Assembly (NCBI GenBank): GCA_001821375.1
Contig: MHLG01000002.1
Span: 4,074-26,162 of the forward strand
Reading direction: 5' to 3'
From: Candidatus Liptonbacteria bacterium RIFOXYD1_FULL_36_11
GTDB taxonomy: Bacteria; Patescibacteriota; Minisyncoccia; UBA6257; XYB1-36-10
DNA length: 22,089 nt
A program made the position numbers and the translations under genes. Below the pieces are notes generated by a model. That model saw nothing but the letters and a program-made list of their open reading frames with translations, ran no database searches and was not told the origin of the DNA. Each line of letters begins with the position of its first letter. The first letter of the stretch is position 1. Positions 14,304 to 21,950 of the stretch are shown here, one piece after another.

Positions 14304-14663
14304 TTAAAAAACTAATCCTCCCAACCTTGCTCCTTCCGCAAGAGCTTTTACTCGGCCATGATATCTAAACTTTCCTCTGTCAAAAAACACTTTTGTTATT
14401 CCTTTTTCTTTTGCTTTTTTAGCTAACGCCTCCCCTACTAATTTTGCTTGTTCTGTTTTTACTTTTTTTAAATCCGTCAAAGAAACATCTTTAACAGAAG
14501 CAGAAATCAAAGTTTTTCCCTCTGCGTCATCTATCACTTGTGCGTAAACACTCTTATTACTTCTAAAAACAGACAATCTCAAAACGCCAACTTTTATTGT
14601 TGCTTTTCTATTTCTTACCTCTCTTCTTTCTCTTATTTTATTTGTTTTTTTTCTTATTTTCAT
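14304..14663 (-). CDS. rplR: 50S ribosomal protein L18
   Basis: This 119-residue protein has the basic N-terminal tail (KIRKKTNKIRERREVRNRK) and the L18 core with RLSVFRSNKSVYAQVIDD, followed by KVFFDRGKFRYHGRVKALAEGAR, which is nearly invariant in bacterial L18. It binds 5S rRNA and ties it to the large subunit. It lies 20 nt after rplF. The length is standard. Confidence 0.98.
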   Translation of the reverse strand: MKIRKKTNKIRERREVRNRKATIKVGVLRLSVFRSNKSVYAQVIDDAEGKTLISASVKDVSLTDLKKVKTEQAKLVGEALAKKAKEKGITKVFFDRGKFRYHGRVKALAEGARLGGLVF

Positions 14664-14683
14664 CGTTCTTAAAAACTTCTGCG

Positions 14684-15229
14684 TTATTTAGAACCGCTTA
14701 CTACTTTCTTTCCCGCCTTTCTTCTTATTACCTCATCAACATATTTTATTCCTTTTCCTTTATAAGGCTCTGGCTTCTTTAATTTTCTTATTCCCGCCGC
14801 CGTTCTCCCAACTAAATCCTTACTTATACCGCTAATCTTAATTAAATTTTTTTCCATTTCTATCTTTACACCTTCCGGAATGGGAAATCTTACCAGATGT
14901 GAAAATCCTATATTTAAAACTAAATCTTTACCCTCCACCACCGCCTTAAACCCTATTCCGTTTATCTCTAAAGTTTTTGAAAATCCTTCACACACTCCAA
15001 GCACAGCATTATTTACTAAACTCCTTATAGTACCAAAATTAGATCTGGCTTGCTTAAACGTCTTTAGCGGTTTAAAAACAACTTTATTATTCTCAATCTT
15101 TACAGAAACGTAAGGAATTTTTTTTACCATTAATTTACCTTTTGGCCCCTCTACTTTAATAAAGCTATCTTCTTCTGTAACGGTCACTCCCTCTTTAAAA
15201 CTTATTGGTTTTTTTCCTATTTTACTCAT
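14684..15229 (-). CDS. rplF: 50S ribosomal protein L6
   Basis: L6 here is 181 residues from the ATG at 15229 (MSKIGKKPISFKEGVTV). A TTG at 15241 would add four residues inside the end of rpsH. The ATG is preferred because MSRIGKKPI-like starts are the rule for L6. Two repeated beta domains are visible, the second with GISKDLVGRTAAGIRKL and the conserved end PYKGKGIKYVDEVIRRKAGK. L6 lies near the sarcin-ricin loop and factor-binding centre. The gene starts 5 nt after the rpsH stop. Confidence 0.97.
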   Translation of the reverse strand: MSKIGKKPISFKEGVTVTEEDSFIKVEGPKGKLMVKKIPYVSVKIENNKVVFKPLKTFKQARSNFGTIRSLVNNAVLGVCEGFSKTLEINGIGFKAVVEGKDLVLNIGFSHLVRFPIPEGVKIEMEKNLIKISGISKDLVGRTAAGIRKLKKPEPYKGKGIKYVDEVIRRKAGKKVVSGSK

Positions 15230-15234
15230 ATAAA

Positions 15235-15618
15235 TTACCAAACTTTAAATAAATATTCTCCTCCCACCTTATTCTTTCTTGCTTCCATTGCCGACATTAA
15301 ACCTTTTGAAGTGGAAACCACTCCTAATCCGTATCCTTGCCTTACCGGTCTAAGTTCTTTTATTCCGGTGTAAACCCTTTTTGATGGCTTACTCATAAAA
15401 ATAACTTCATTTATCGCCGGCCTTCCATCTTCTTCATAACATAAATCAACTTCTATCATTCTTCTTACGCCTTTACCTTTTTTAACCACACCAGCTACAT
15501 ACTTATTTTGCAAAAGAATATTTAAAACAGCTAAATTTGCCTTTGTAAAAAGTACTCTTGTTTTTTTCTTTCCTACCGCCTGCGCATTTTTAATTCTTAT
15601 CAAAGCGTCGTAATACAC
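15235..15618 (-). CDS. rpsH: 30S ribosomal protein S8
   Basis: This 127-residue protein has the S8 N-terminal domain in shortened form (YYDALIRIKNAQAVGKKKTRV) and the C-terminal signature YTGIKELRPVRQGYGLGVVSTSKGLMS. S8 binds helix 21 of 16S rRNA and in enterobacteria also represses the spc operon. The start is a GTG at 15618; an in-frame TAA three codons upstream rules out a longer protein. The usual DPIADMLTRI start is therefore reduced by a few residues. The 40-nt gap to rpsN is among the larger ones in the operon. Confidence 0.96.
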   Translation of the reverse strand: MYYDALIRIKNAQAVGKKKTRVLFTKANLAVLNILLQNKYVAGVVKKGKGVRRMIEVDLCYEEDGRPAINEVIFMSKPSKRVYTGIKELRPVRQGYGLGVVSTSKGLMSAMEARKNKVGGEYLFKVW

Positions 15619-15658
15619 TATTTTTTAAATTATTTTTTTAATCTTAAAATATTAAAAA

Positions 15659-15844
15659 CTACCAACTTGCCTTTTTTACTCCCGGTATTTCCCCCCGGCT
15701 CGCCATTTCTCTAAAACATATCCTACACAAACCAAAATCCCTTATATAACCTCTCTTGCGTCCGCAACGAAAACATCTTAAAACAATCCTACTGGAAAAC
15801 TTTGGTTTTTTCTTTGCTCTTGCAATTACAGATTGTTTAGCCAT
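15659..15844 (-). CDS. rpsZ: 30S ribosomal protein S14, zinc-binding type
   Basis: At 61 residues this is the short S14 form with a zinc ribbon: C24-x2-C27 and C40-x2-C43 (CFRC and CRIC). The C-terminus FREMASRGEIPGVKKASW is typical of S14. It belongs in the head of the 30S subunit. Its ATG overlaps the rplE stop by 8 nt, which implies coupling. The zinc form is the ancestral one; a zinc-free copy used in zinc shortage is not in this window. Confidence 0.97.
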   Translation of the reverse strand: MAKQSVIARAKKKPKFSSRIVLRCFRCGRKRGYIRDFGLCRICFREMASRGEIPGVKKASW

Positions 15845-16334
15845 TTTTCTTTTTTATTATTGGGAATTTTAATAATGAATAAACTTCCAGAGCCTCTTCT
15901 CTCTTTCTTGTCTTTGGCACTACAGAAATTTCTAATCCAAAACTAACCTTTGATTCCTCCGGAACTATCTCTGGAAAAATTGATTTATCCTTAATTCCTA
16001 TATTAAGCACACCACTCTTATCAATTGCTGTGAGCTTTAATCCTCTAAAGTCTTTTACTCTAGGCAATACCATATTAATTAATCTTTGCAAAAAATCAAC
16101 TGCTCTCCCACGTCTTAGCGTAGTTTTTAAGCCAATCACCTGTCCTACTCTTAATTTAAATCCGGATATGGACTTTTTAGATTTTATCGTTTCGCATTTT
16201 TGTCCGGTCATCATTGCTAGTTCTTTGGTAATTTCTGGCAATAATCTTTTTTCAAAATCAGCCGCCTGGCTCATTCTGCCCACTCCAACATTTACTACCA
16301 CTTTTTCTATATTTTTTCTAAAATTTTCTTTCAT
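15837..16334 (-). CDS. rplE: 50S ribosomal protein L5
   Basis: This 165-residue L5 is somewhat shorter than the 178-180 of model bacteria. The missing part is N-terminal: it begins directly with FRKNIEKVVVNVGVGRMSQ. The core motifs QKCETIKSKKSISGFKLRVG, GLKTTLRRGRAVDFLQRLIN and FRGLKLTAIDKSGVLNIGI are intact, as is the FGLEISVVPKTRKREEA end. L5 binds 5S rRNA and touches the P-site tRNA and the S13 bridge. It precedes rpsZ with an 8-nt overlap. Confidence 0.97.
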   Translation of the reverse strand: MKENFRKNIEKVVVNVGVGRMSQAADFEKRLLPEITKELAMMTGQKCETIKSKKSISGFKLRVGQVIGLKTTLRRGRAVDFLQRLINMVLPRVKDFRGLKLTAIDKSGVLNIGIKDKSIFPEIVPEESKVSFGLEISVVPKTRKREEALEVYSLLKFPIIKKKNG

Positions 16335-16349
16335 CTTTATTTAAAAAAC

Positions 16350-16661
16350 TTATAAAGCCGCCCCGCATTTTTTACAAAATCTTATTTTATTTTTTCCTTC
16401 TTCTCTAAAGCCGACTCTTGTTGCTTTTTTACAACTTGAACAAATAATAGCCGCCTTAGATAAAGCAATCATTCTTGGAACTCCTATCACCTCCCCTTTC
16501 TCTCCCTGCTTTCTAGGCCGCATATGCTTTTTAACTAAATTTAGCCCCTCCACCGCCGCTCGGCCATCTTTTGGATTGACTTTAATAAGTTTTCCCGTTT
16601 TTCCTTTATCTTTCCCGGAAAGCATTTTTACTATATCTCCTTTTTTTAATTTAATCTTCAT
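16350..16661 (-). CDS. rplX: 50S ribosomal protein L24 with zinc ribbon
   Basis: This 103-residue protein starts with a KOW domain (KKGDIVKMLSGKDKGKTGKL) that binds 23S rRNA early in assembly, followed by VEGLNLVKKHMRP. The C-terminal part carries C74-x2-C77 and C96-x2-C99, a probable zinc ribbon seen in a subset of bacterial L24 proteins but absent from E. coli L24. Its ATG overlaps the rplN stop in an ATGA arrangement. No SD is visible. Confidence 0.97.
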   Translation of the reverse strand: MKIKLKKGDIVKMLSGKDKGKTGKLIKVNPKDGRAAVEGLNLVKKHMRPRKQGEKGEVIGVPRMIALSKAAIICSSCKKATRVGFREEGKNKIRFCKKCGAAL

Positions 16662-17026
16662 ACTATTTCCTCCGCCATATTAGCTATTTTTTCAAAACCT
16701 TTTTCTTTTATTTCTCTTGGAATTGGACCAAAAACTCTTGTAGCCACTGGTTCTTTTTTAGCATCTATCACCACTACCGCATTTTCCGAAAAACGCACTA
16801 TTGAGCCGTCTTCTCTTTTAAAATCTTTTTTCTGTCTCACTATTACCACTCTTACTTTGTCTTTCTTTTTTACGTTTTTTCTAGGCTCTGCTACTTTTAC
16901 AGAAGCTACTATAATATCCCCGATCCTTGCGTATCTTTTTCTTGTCCCTCCAAGCACACGAAAACACTGCACTAATCGTGCTCCTGAATTATCCGCCACT
17001 TTTAACATTGCTCTTTCTTGAATCAT
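16658..17026 (-). CDS. rplN: 50S ribosomal protein L14
   Basis: The length of 122 residues is standard. It shows MIQERAMLKVADNSGARLVQ, GGTRKRYARIGDIIVASVK and the C-terminal VFGPIPREIKEKGFEKI. L14 forms intersubunit bridges near the 16S rRNA and is a docking point for the silencing factor RsfS. The gene ends in TGA within the rplX start codon overlap. It lies 12 nt after rpsQ. Confidence 0.98.
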   Translation of the reverse strand: MIQERAMLKVADNSGARLVQCFRVLGGTRKRYARIGDIIVASVKVAEPRKNVKKKDKVRVVIVRQKKDFKREDGSIVRFSENAVVVIDAKKEPVATRVFGPIPREIKEKGFEKIANMAEEIV

Positions 17027-17038
17027 ATAAATAAAATT

Positions 17039-17272
17039 TTAAATCTTTTTTACTATTTTCCACCTCTTTTCTCTGGAAAGAGGTCTTGTTTCTTCTATTA
17101 TTACTTCTTCTCCCTTGTTAAACTCATTATTTTCATCATGCGCTTTTATTCTAGTAGAAACTTCAAAATATTTTCCGTACTTTGGATGCTTCTTTAAACG
17201 GGAAACTAAAACTACTCTAGTCTTATTCATCTTATCCGAAACTATTTTTCCTTGTAACTTCTTCTTTGCCAT
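17039..17272 (-). CDS. rpsQ: 30S ribosomal protein S17
   Basis: This 77-residue OB-fold protein contains LQGKIVSDKMNKTRVVLVSR, KHPKYGKYFEVSTRIKAHDE and ETRPLSREKRWKIVK, which are the standard S17 segments. S17 is a primary binder of the 5' domain of 16S rRNA. It sits in the usual rpmC-rpsQ-rplN order with 10-12 nt gaps. Confidence 0.97.
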   Translation of the reverse strand: MAKKKLQGKIVSDKMNKTRVVLVSRLKKHPKYGKYFEVSTRIKAHDENNEFNKGEEVIIEETRPLSREKRWKIVKKI

Positions 17273-17282
17273 TTTAAATTAT

Positions 17283-17489
17283 TTAATTATTTTTATCATT
17301 GCCGTCTTTTAAAAAAGTTATCAATCGAGCTATATTTTTCTTTACTTCTTTTATTTCTTTTACATTCTTAACTTTCCCGCTTACTAAATCAAATCGCAAA
17401 AGGTTCAACTTTTTTCTTCCTTCTACGAGCATTTTTTCAAGTTCACCCGCTGACTTATTTTTAATTTCTAAAATTTGTTTCCTTTTCAT
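17283..17489 (-). CDS. rpmC: 50S ribosomal protein L29
   Basis: This 68-residue, helical and very basic protein has NKSAGELEKMLVEGRKKLNL and LRFDLVSGKVKNVKEIKEVK, matching the two-helix hairpin of L29 at the tunnel exit, near the docking site of SRP and trigger factor. It has a divergent N-terminus but fits by position between rplP and rpsQ and by length. Confidence 0.95.
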   Translation of the reverse strand: MKRKQILEIKNKSAGELEKMLVEGRKKLNLLRFDLVSGKVKNVKEIKEVKKNIARLITFLKDGNDKNN

Positions 17490-17505
17490 AATTCTCGCAA
17501 AACTT

Positions 17506-17916
17506 CTAATTAATAAGTATCCTCGTTTTTATCGGAAGTTTATGCCCGGCTAAACGTAAAGCTTCTTTTGCCTTTTCTTCTGAAACTCCATCTATTTCAA
17601 AAAGAACTCTCCCCGGCTTTACCGGAAAAACATAATGGTCCACCGCTCCTTTTCCTGATCCCATTGTAACTTCCGGTGGTTTTTTTGTTACTGGCTTATC
17701 CGGAAAAATCCTTATCCAAAGCTTCCCCTCTCTCTTTAAAAAATTTGTTATTGCCCTTCTCGCCGCTTCAATCTGTTTTGAATCAATCCAGTAAGATTCT
17801 AAAGATTGTAAACCAAATTTGCCGAAAGAGACTTCCGTTCCTCTTGTTTCTGTCGTTCTACTCTTAGACCTGCCCTTTTGCCACTTTCTATGTTTTACTT
17901 TTTTTGGAATAAACAT
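17506..17916 (-). CDS. rplP: 50S ribosomal protein L16
   Basis: This 136-residue protein begins MFIPKKVKHRKWQKGRSKSR and contains FGKFGLQSLESYWIDSKQIE, AARRAITNFLKREGKLWIRI and the flexible loop PPEVTMGSGKGAVDHYV, followed by VKPGRVLFEIDGVSEEKAKE. L16 helps position A-site tRNA and completes late 50S assembly. The length and motifs are standard. It follows rpsC by 20 nt. Confidence 0.98.
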   Translation of the reverse strand: MFIPKKVKHRKWQKGRSKSRTTETRGTEVSFGKFGLQSLESYWIDSKQIEAARRAITNFLKREGKLWIRIFPDKPVTKKPPEVTMGSGKGAVDHYVFPVKPGRVLFEIDGVSEEKAKEALRLAGHKLPIKTRILIN

Positions 17917-17936
17917 GGTTTATCTAAAATCTAAAA

Positions 17937-18626
17937 TTAGTAATTAGCCACCGCTTTTATTTGCTGGCTCTCAACTCTAAATATCTCTCCTTTATTAATC
18001 CAAACTTTTATACCAATTGTTCCATAAGTTGTAAAGGCTGTAGCTTGTCCAAAATCAATATCCGCACGCAAAGTCTGTAAAGGTAAAGTGCCTTTTGATA
18101 ACCATTCCGATCTCGCTATTTCTGCTCCATCTAATCTTCCGGAAATTCTTATTTTCGCTCCCTTTGCATCCCTATTCTGCATTATTTGATCAAGATACCT
18201 TTTTATTGTTCTTCTAAACTTCTGTCTTCTTTCAATATCACCGGCTATTTGTTGAGCTACTAAGAAAGACGAAACTTCCGTCCTTTTTAACTCCTCTATA
18301 CTTATATTTAAAGGAAATGATTGTTTCTTCCCGGATGCTTTCTTTGTCTCTTTTTCTATTACTTTTTTTAAATCTTCTATTCCTTGCCCGCCCCGCCCGA
18401 TTATTAAACCCGGCCGAGAAGCTTTTATAAAAACTTTACACTCTCCCGAAGTTCTCTCTATGTCTATAGAAGCTATTCCTCCCGCTCCCATCTTCTCTTT
18501 TATCATTTTCCTTATCACTTCATCCTCTAAAAGAAGATTTTGATAACCGCCTTTAAAAAACCATCTCGCTCTCCACGGCTTTGTTATTCCCAACCTCATT
18601 GAATCCGGTCTTATTTTATTTCCCAT
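17937..18626 (-). CDS. rpsC: 30S ribosomal protein S3
   Basis: This 229-residue protein has the N-terminal start MGNKIRPDSMRLGITKPWRA, the KH domain with ASRPGLIIGRGGQGIEDLKK, and the C-terminal domain with QNRDAKGAKIRISGRLDGAE and SEWLSKGTLPLQTLRADIDF, ending in GTIGIKVWINKGE. S3 lines the mRNA entry site and takes part in the mRNA helicase function. The Gly-x-x-Gly loop (GRGG) of the KH fold is intact. It lies 41 nt after rplV. Confidence 0.98.
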   Translation of the reverse strand: MGNKIRPDSMRLGITKPWRARWFFKGGYQNLLLEDEVIRKMIKEKMGAGGIASIDIERTSGECKVFIKASRPGLIIGRGGQGIEDLKKVIEKETKKASGKKQSFPLNISIEELKRTEVSSFLVAQQIAGDIERRQKFRRTIKRYLDQIMQNRDAKGAKIRISGRLDGAEIARSEWLSKGTLPLQTLRADIDFGQATAFTTYGTIGIKVWINKGEIFRVESQQIKAVANY

Positions 18627-18667
18627 AATTTTCTAAACTTTAATAATACTTTCAACCCGTTTAATTT

Positions 18668-19186
18668 TTAAACAGTTTTTCTTCTAAAAAACCTCTTAAA
18701 GATTCCTCTTTCTTTTTTTTCTCCACCGGCCTTTTCTTGAATTTCCTCGTTTTTCTTATTAAGCTTAGAAACTGTTCTTGTCGGCTTTTTATCTTCTTTT
18801 TTCTCCTTCTTTTTCTTTTCTATAAAATTAAACTTCGGTTTAATTTTTGTCTCTCTCTCTTCTAAAATAACAGTTATATGACTACTCTTTCTTTGTATTG
18901 GGGAAGCTGATCCTCTTGCTCTCGGTAAATATCTTTTTAGCATTGGCCCTCCGTCAACAGTTATGCTTTTTATAAAAAGATTTTCACCGTTCATCTTCTT
19001 ATTATTTTTAGCATTAGACACAGCTGATTGAACAAGTTTTAAAACAGGCTTAGCCGCTCTATTTGGAGAAAGCAAAAGCTCTGCTTCCGCATCATTTACA
19101 TTCATTCCTTTAACAAGGCCTGTAATTAGTCTTACTTTTCTCGGAGCCATCTTCAAATAATTTAATTGTGCTTTTTGAATAGCCAT
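18668..19186 (-). CDS. rplV: 50S ribosomal protein L22 with Lys-rich C-terminal extension
   Basis: Residues 1-112 are a normal L22: LNYLKMAPRKVRLITGLVKG, SAVSNAKNNKKMNGENLFIK and the tunnel-loop segment PMLKRYLPRARGSASPIQRK, then SSHITVILEE. Residues 113-172 are an added tail, mostly Lys, Glu and Thr, ending KKERGIFKRFFRRKTV. Bacterial L22 is usually about 110-115 residues. The tail would leave the ribosome near the exit tunnel surface. The reading frame is clean, without a shift, so the extension is real. It follows rpsS by 15 nt. Confidence 0.97.
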   Translation of the reverse strand: MAIQKAQLNYLKMAPRKVRLITGLVKGMNVNDAEAELLLSPNRAAKPVLKLVQSAVSNAKNNKKMNGENLFIKSITVDGGPMLKRYLPRARGSASPIQRKSSHITVILEERETKIKPKFNFIEKKKKEKKEDKKPTRTVSKLNKKNEEIQEKAGGEKKERGIFKRFFRRKTV

Positions 19187-19201
19187 AATTTACTTAAACG
19201 T

Positions 19202-19537
19202 TTATTTTTTGCCGCCAGCTGGCGTAGAAGTTGCTGGCGCCGCTCCTACTGGCCCTCCCTTATCTATTTCTCTCTGCATCTTTCCTCCATGTTTAACAAA
19301 CTTTCGCGTTGGGGAAAATTCACCCAGTCTATGTCCAACCATATCTTCCATTACTTTTACTTCTATAAAATTTTTTCCGTTATGCACTAAAAAACCCTGT
19401 CCGATCATTTCCGGTGAAATTTCCGATCTTCTTGACCAAGTTTTTATCGGCTCATCCTTACCGCCTCTTTTAGCTCTTTCTATTTTAATAAGCAGCTTTG
19501 GGTCAACGTATGGTCCTTTTTTTAAACTTCTTCCCAT
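19202..19537 (-). CDS. rpsS: 30S ribosomal protein S19 with Ala/Pro/Gly tail
   Basis: The core (1-86) is standard S19: MGRSLKKGPYVDPKLLIKIE, IKTWSRRSEISPEMIGQGFL, VHNGKNFIEVKVMEDMVGHR and LGEFSPTRKFVKHGGK. About 25 further residues are of low complexity (GGPVGAAPATSTPAGGKK). S19 binds the 16S rRNA head together with S13 and contacts the A-site finger. The tail is probably unstructured; its GC-rich codons contrast with the rest of the gene. It follows rplB after 49 nt, the largest gap in this part of the operon. Confidence 0.97.
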   Translation of the reverse strand: MGRSLKKGPYVDPKLLIKIERAKRGGKDEPIKTWSRRSEISPEMIGQGFLVHNGKNFIEVKVMEDMVGHRLGEFSPTRKFVKHGGKMQREIDKGGPVGAAPATSTPAGGKK

Positions 19538-19586
19538 AATTTATTTTAAATACTAAAAATTATATTTTCTTTAAAAATAATTTAGC

Positions 19587-20414
19587 TTATTTTTTCTTTC
19601 TTCTTTCCATAATAAGCTTATTTGACCATTTTTTCTTTTTTCTGGTTTTTCTGCCTCCTGTTACTTTTCCCCATAAAGTCTTCGGTCTTTTAATTCCTCT
19701 CTGTGTTTTTCCTTCTCCTCCTCCATACGGATGGTCTACCGCATTCATCGCTGACCCACGCACCGTCGGCCTTACTCCAAGCCACCTTGATCTTCCAGCT
19801 TTTCCGCCTACTTCCAAACTATTTTCCACATTTGAAACCCTGCCTAAAGTGGCAAACCCGCTAGATAATACTTTCCTTATTTCTCTAGACGGCATTTTTA
19901 AAGTTGTATACTTTCCATCTTGGGCAGAAACCTCAACAGACGAACCGGCTGACCTTGCTATCTTTCCTCCTCTTCCGGGAGTCATCTCAATATTAAAAAT
20001 TTGATAACCGACCGGAACATTCTTTAACATTAAACGATTTCCGTTTTTTAAACCGGCATTTTCTGCAGTCACTATTTCATCGCCAGGTTTTACTCCCTCT
20101 GCCGCTAGAACATAATTTCTTTCTCCAGTTTGATAAATCACGCGAGAAATAAAAGCTGTGCGGTAAGGATCATACTCCACTGTCTCCACTTTTGCCGGAA
20201 TATTTAATTTTCCCGCTCCAAAATCAACAAGCCGATAAAGTCTTCTATTGCCTCCTCCTTGATGTCTGACTGTTATTCTTCCTTGGGAGTTTCTCCCAGC
20301 ATGCGATTTTAACTTTATTGTTAAAGAATGCCAAGGCTCGGTTTTTGTTAAACCTTTATATTCTACTATAGCCATCTGCCTTCTTCCCGGACTTGTTGGT
20401 TTAAATTTTTTCAT
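19587..20414 (-). CDS. rplB: 50S ribosomal protein L2
   Basis: This 275-residue protein has the L2 OB and SH3 domains (SLTIKLKSHAGRNSQGRITV, DPYRTAFISRVIYQTGERNY) and the C-terminal MNAVDHPYGGGEGKTQRGIK, which carries the histidine needed near the peptidyl transferase centre. The Lys-rich end is typical. L2 is one of the most conserved 50S proteins and is required for subunit association. It starts one base after the rplW stop; there is no room for an SD of its own. Confidence 0.99.
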   Translation of the reverse strand: MKKFKPTSPGRRQMAIVEYKGLTKTEPWHSLTIKLKSHAGRNSQGRITVRHQGGGNRRLYRLVDFGAGKLNIPAKVETVEYDPYRTAFISRVIYQTGERNYVLAAEGVKPGDEIVTAENAGLKNGNRLMLKNVPVGYQIFNIEMTPGRGGKIARSAGSSVEVSAQDGKYTTLKMPSREIRKVLSSGFATLGRVSNVENSLEVGGKAGRSRWLGVRPTVRGSAMNAVDHPYGGGEGKTQRGIKRPKTLWGKVTGGRKTRKKKKWSNKLIMERRKKK

Positions 20415-20415
20415 A

Positions 20416-20694
20416 TTACTGCGAAATAATATCTATTTTTTGCCCCTTCTTCAAGGTAACCACGGCCTTTTTAAACAACTTTGCCGCTGAAAAACTTCTC
20501 CCATATCTTTTTTTTCTTTCTCTAAAATTTATTACTCTCACATCAGTAACATTCACTTTATAAACTTTCTCCACTTCTTTCTTTATTTCCGTTGAAGAAA
20601 CATTTTTTGAAACGGCAAAAACATACTGCCCCATTTTACTCAAACTTACGGATTTTTCTGTTATATGCGGATTTTTTAATATAATTTTTTCCAT
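20416..20694 (-). CDS. rplW: 50S ribosomal protein L23
   Basis: From the ATG at 20694 the protein is 92 residues (MEKIILKNPHITEKSVSLSK). A TTG two codons upstream is also open but less likely. The core NKYVF-equivalent segment GQYVFAVSKNVSSTEIKKEV and VNVTDVRVINFRERKKRYGR match L23. L23 sits at the tunnel exit and binds trigger factor and SRP. It lies 17 nt after rplD. Confidence 0.96.
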   Translation of the reverse strand: MEKIILKNPHITEKSVSLSKMGQYVFAVSKNVSSTEIKKEVEKVYKVNVTDVRVINFRERKKRYGRSFSAAKLFKKAVVTLKKGQKIDIISQ

Positions 20695-20711
20695 ATTCAA
20701 AGATTTCCAAA

Positions 20712-21374
20712 TTATTCCTTTTTTCTTCCGGAAACAAGTTTGTAATGCGTGTCTATCTCTTTTATCGCTTCTTTTTCTAAAAATACGTAACGATTAGTCA
20801 TTAAATCATAAACATTTAACGAAGCCGAACTTAAACTATCCGCCCGTTCTATATTTTTAACTGCCAAAGCCGCGTTTTTATTATCTTTTGCCGCCACCAC
20901 TAAAATTCCGCCTCCTTTTCTCTTATCTTTAAAAGAAAAAGCTCTTAATATGCTTGTTGCTTCTTTTGTCTTTCCTTTTTCAAAACAGAAAGAGTCTAAA
21001 ATTTTTATTTCCCCGTCTGCAAGTTTTTTTGAAAGCACTGAAAAAATAGCCAACTGTTTGTCTTTCTTATTTATTTTTTTTGAAAAATCTCTTTCTCTTT
21101 TTGGCCCGTGTGAAACACCTCCGCCAATCCATATAGGAGAACGGATAGATCCATGCCTAGCACGTCCCGTTCCTTTTTGTTTCCACGGCTTCTTTCCGCC
21201 GCCAACCACATCACCTCTTCCTTTAGCATGCGCTAAATTCTGCCGTGAATTTGCTCGCTGAGCCAAAAAAGCCAAATGCACCAACTCCGGCCTCCAAGGA
21301 AAATCAAAAATCCTTTCCGGTATTTCGGTTTTTCCAATATCTTCTCCTTTTTTATTGTATAATTCGATTTCCAT
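20712..21374 (-). CDS. rplD: 50S ribosomal protein L4
   Basis: This 220-residue protein contains QRANSRQNLAHAKGRGDVVG, then GKKPWKQKGTGRARHGSIRS and PIWIGGGVSHGPKRERDFSK, the conserved L4 loop that reaches the exit tunnel. The C-terminal half includes SASLNVYDLMTNRYVFLEKE. In E. coli L4 also represses its own operon by attenuation in the leader; the terminator at 21970-21994 makes a similar role worth testing, although no known L4 binding site is recognised here. It lies 11 nt after rplC. Confidence 0.98.
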   Translation of the reverse strand: MEIELYNKKGEDIGKTEIPERIFDFPWRPELVHLAFLAQRANSRQNLAHAKGRGDVVGGGKKPWKQKGTGRARHGSIRSPIWIGGGVSHGPKRERDFSKKINKKDKQLAIFSVLSKKLADGEIKILDSFCFEKGKTKEATSILRAFSFKDKRKGGGILVVAAKDNKNAALAVKNIERADSLSSASLNVYDLMTNRYVFLEKEAIKEIDTHYKLVSGRKKE

Positions 21375-21385
21375 ATTTCGTAAAT

Positions 21386-21949
21386 TTATATTTTCCTTAT
21401 TTCCACTATCGCCCCGCTACATCCGGGAACCGCTCCCTTTATTGCAATAATATTTTTTTCCACATCCACGCTTTCTACTGTTAAATTTTTTATGGTTTTT
21501 CTTTCCACTCCCATATGCCCCGCCATTCTTTTTCCTTTTCGTACTCTCTGCGGCGCTGTGTCTCCAATAGAACCGGGAGCGCGAAGTCTGTCCTTTTGTC
21601 CATGCGTCTTTGGTCCTCCGGAAAATCCGTATCTTTTTACCACGCCTTGAAAACCTTTTCCTTTAGAAATTCCGCTCACTCTCACTTTATCTCCCTCCTT
21701 AAAAACAGCTACCGTTACCATATCTCCTTTCTTAAAATTCCCCTCCTCTTCTTCTTTTATTCTAAACTCCTTTAAAACTTTTTTTTCTCCTCTAAACGGA
21801 GCGGATACCTGAACCGCCGAATACTTATTCTTTTCTTTTTCACGCACTAAATTCACCGCATTCGGTTCTGCTTTTATGAAGGTGACCGGCACTATTTTAT
21901 CACCTTTCCAAATCTGTCCCATTTTAAATTTTTTTCCTAAAATAAACAT
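21386..21949 (-). CDS. rplC: 50S ribosomal protein L3
   Basis: This 187-residue protein starts MFILGKKFKMGQIWKGDKIV and carries FQGVVKRYGFSGGPKTHGQK, RAPGSIGDTAPQRVRKGKRM and AGHMGVERKTIKNL, the diagnostic L3 loop that reaches the peptidyl transferase centre. It is shorter than the roughly 209 residues of E. coli L3. It is the first gene of the operon here; rpsJ (S10), which usually precedes it, is not seen between the promoter and the ATG. The start lies one base after the stop of an 18-codon upstream frame. Confidence 0.98.
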   Translation of the reverse strand: MFILGKKFKMGQIWKGDKIVPVTFIKAEPNAVNLVREKEKNKYSAVQVSAPFRGEKKVLKEFRIKEEEEGNFKKGDMVTVAVFKEGDKVRVSGISKGKGFQGVVKRYGFSGGPKTHGQKDRLRAPGSIGDTAPQRVRKGKRMAGHMGVERKTIKNLTVESVDVEKNIIAIKGAVPGCSGAIVEIRKI

Positions 21950-21950
21950 C

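Noticed and set aside
19209..19556. 115-codon plus-strand frame opposite rpsS
   Set aside because: Shadow of the rpsS coding frame; no promoter or SD, and the composition follows the antisense of S19.
20950..21261. 103-codon plus-strand frame opposite rplD
   Set aside because: Shadow of L4 with no initiation signals.
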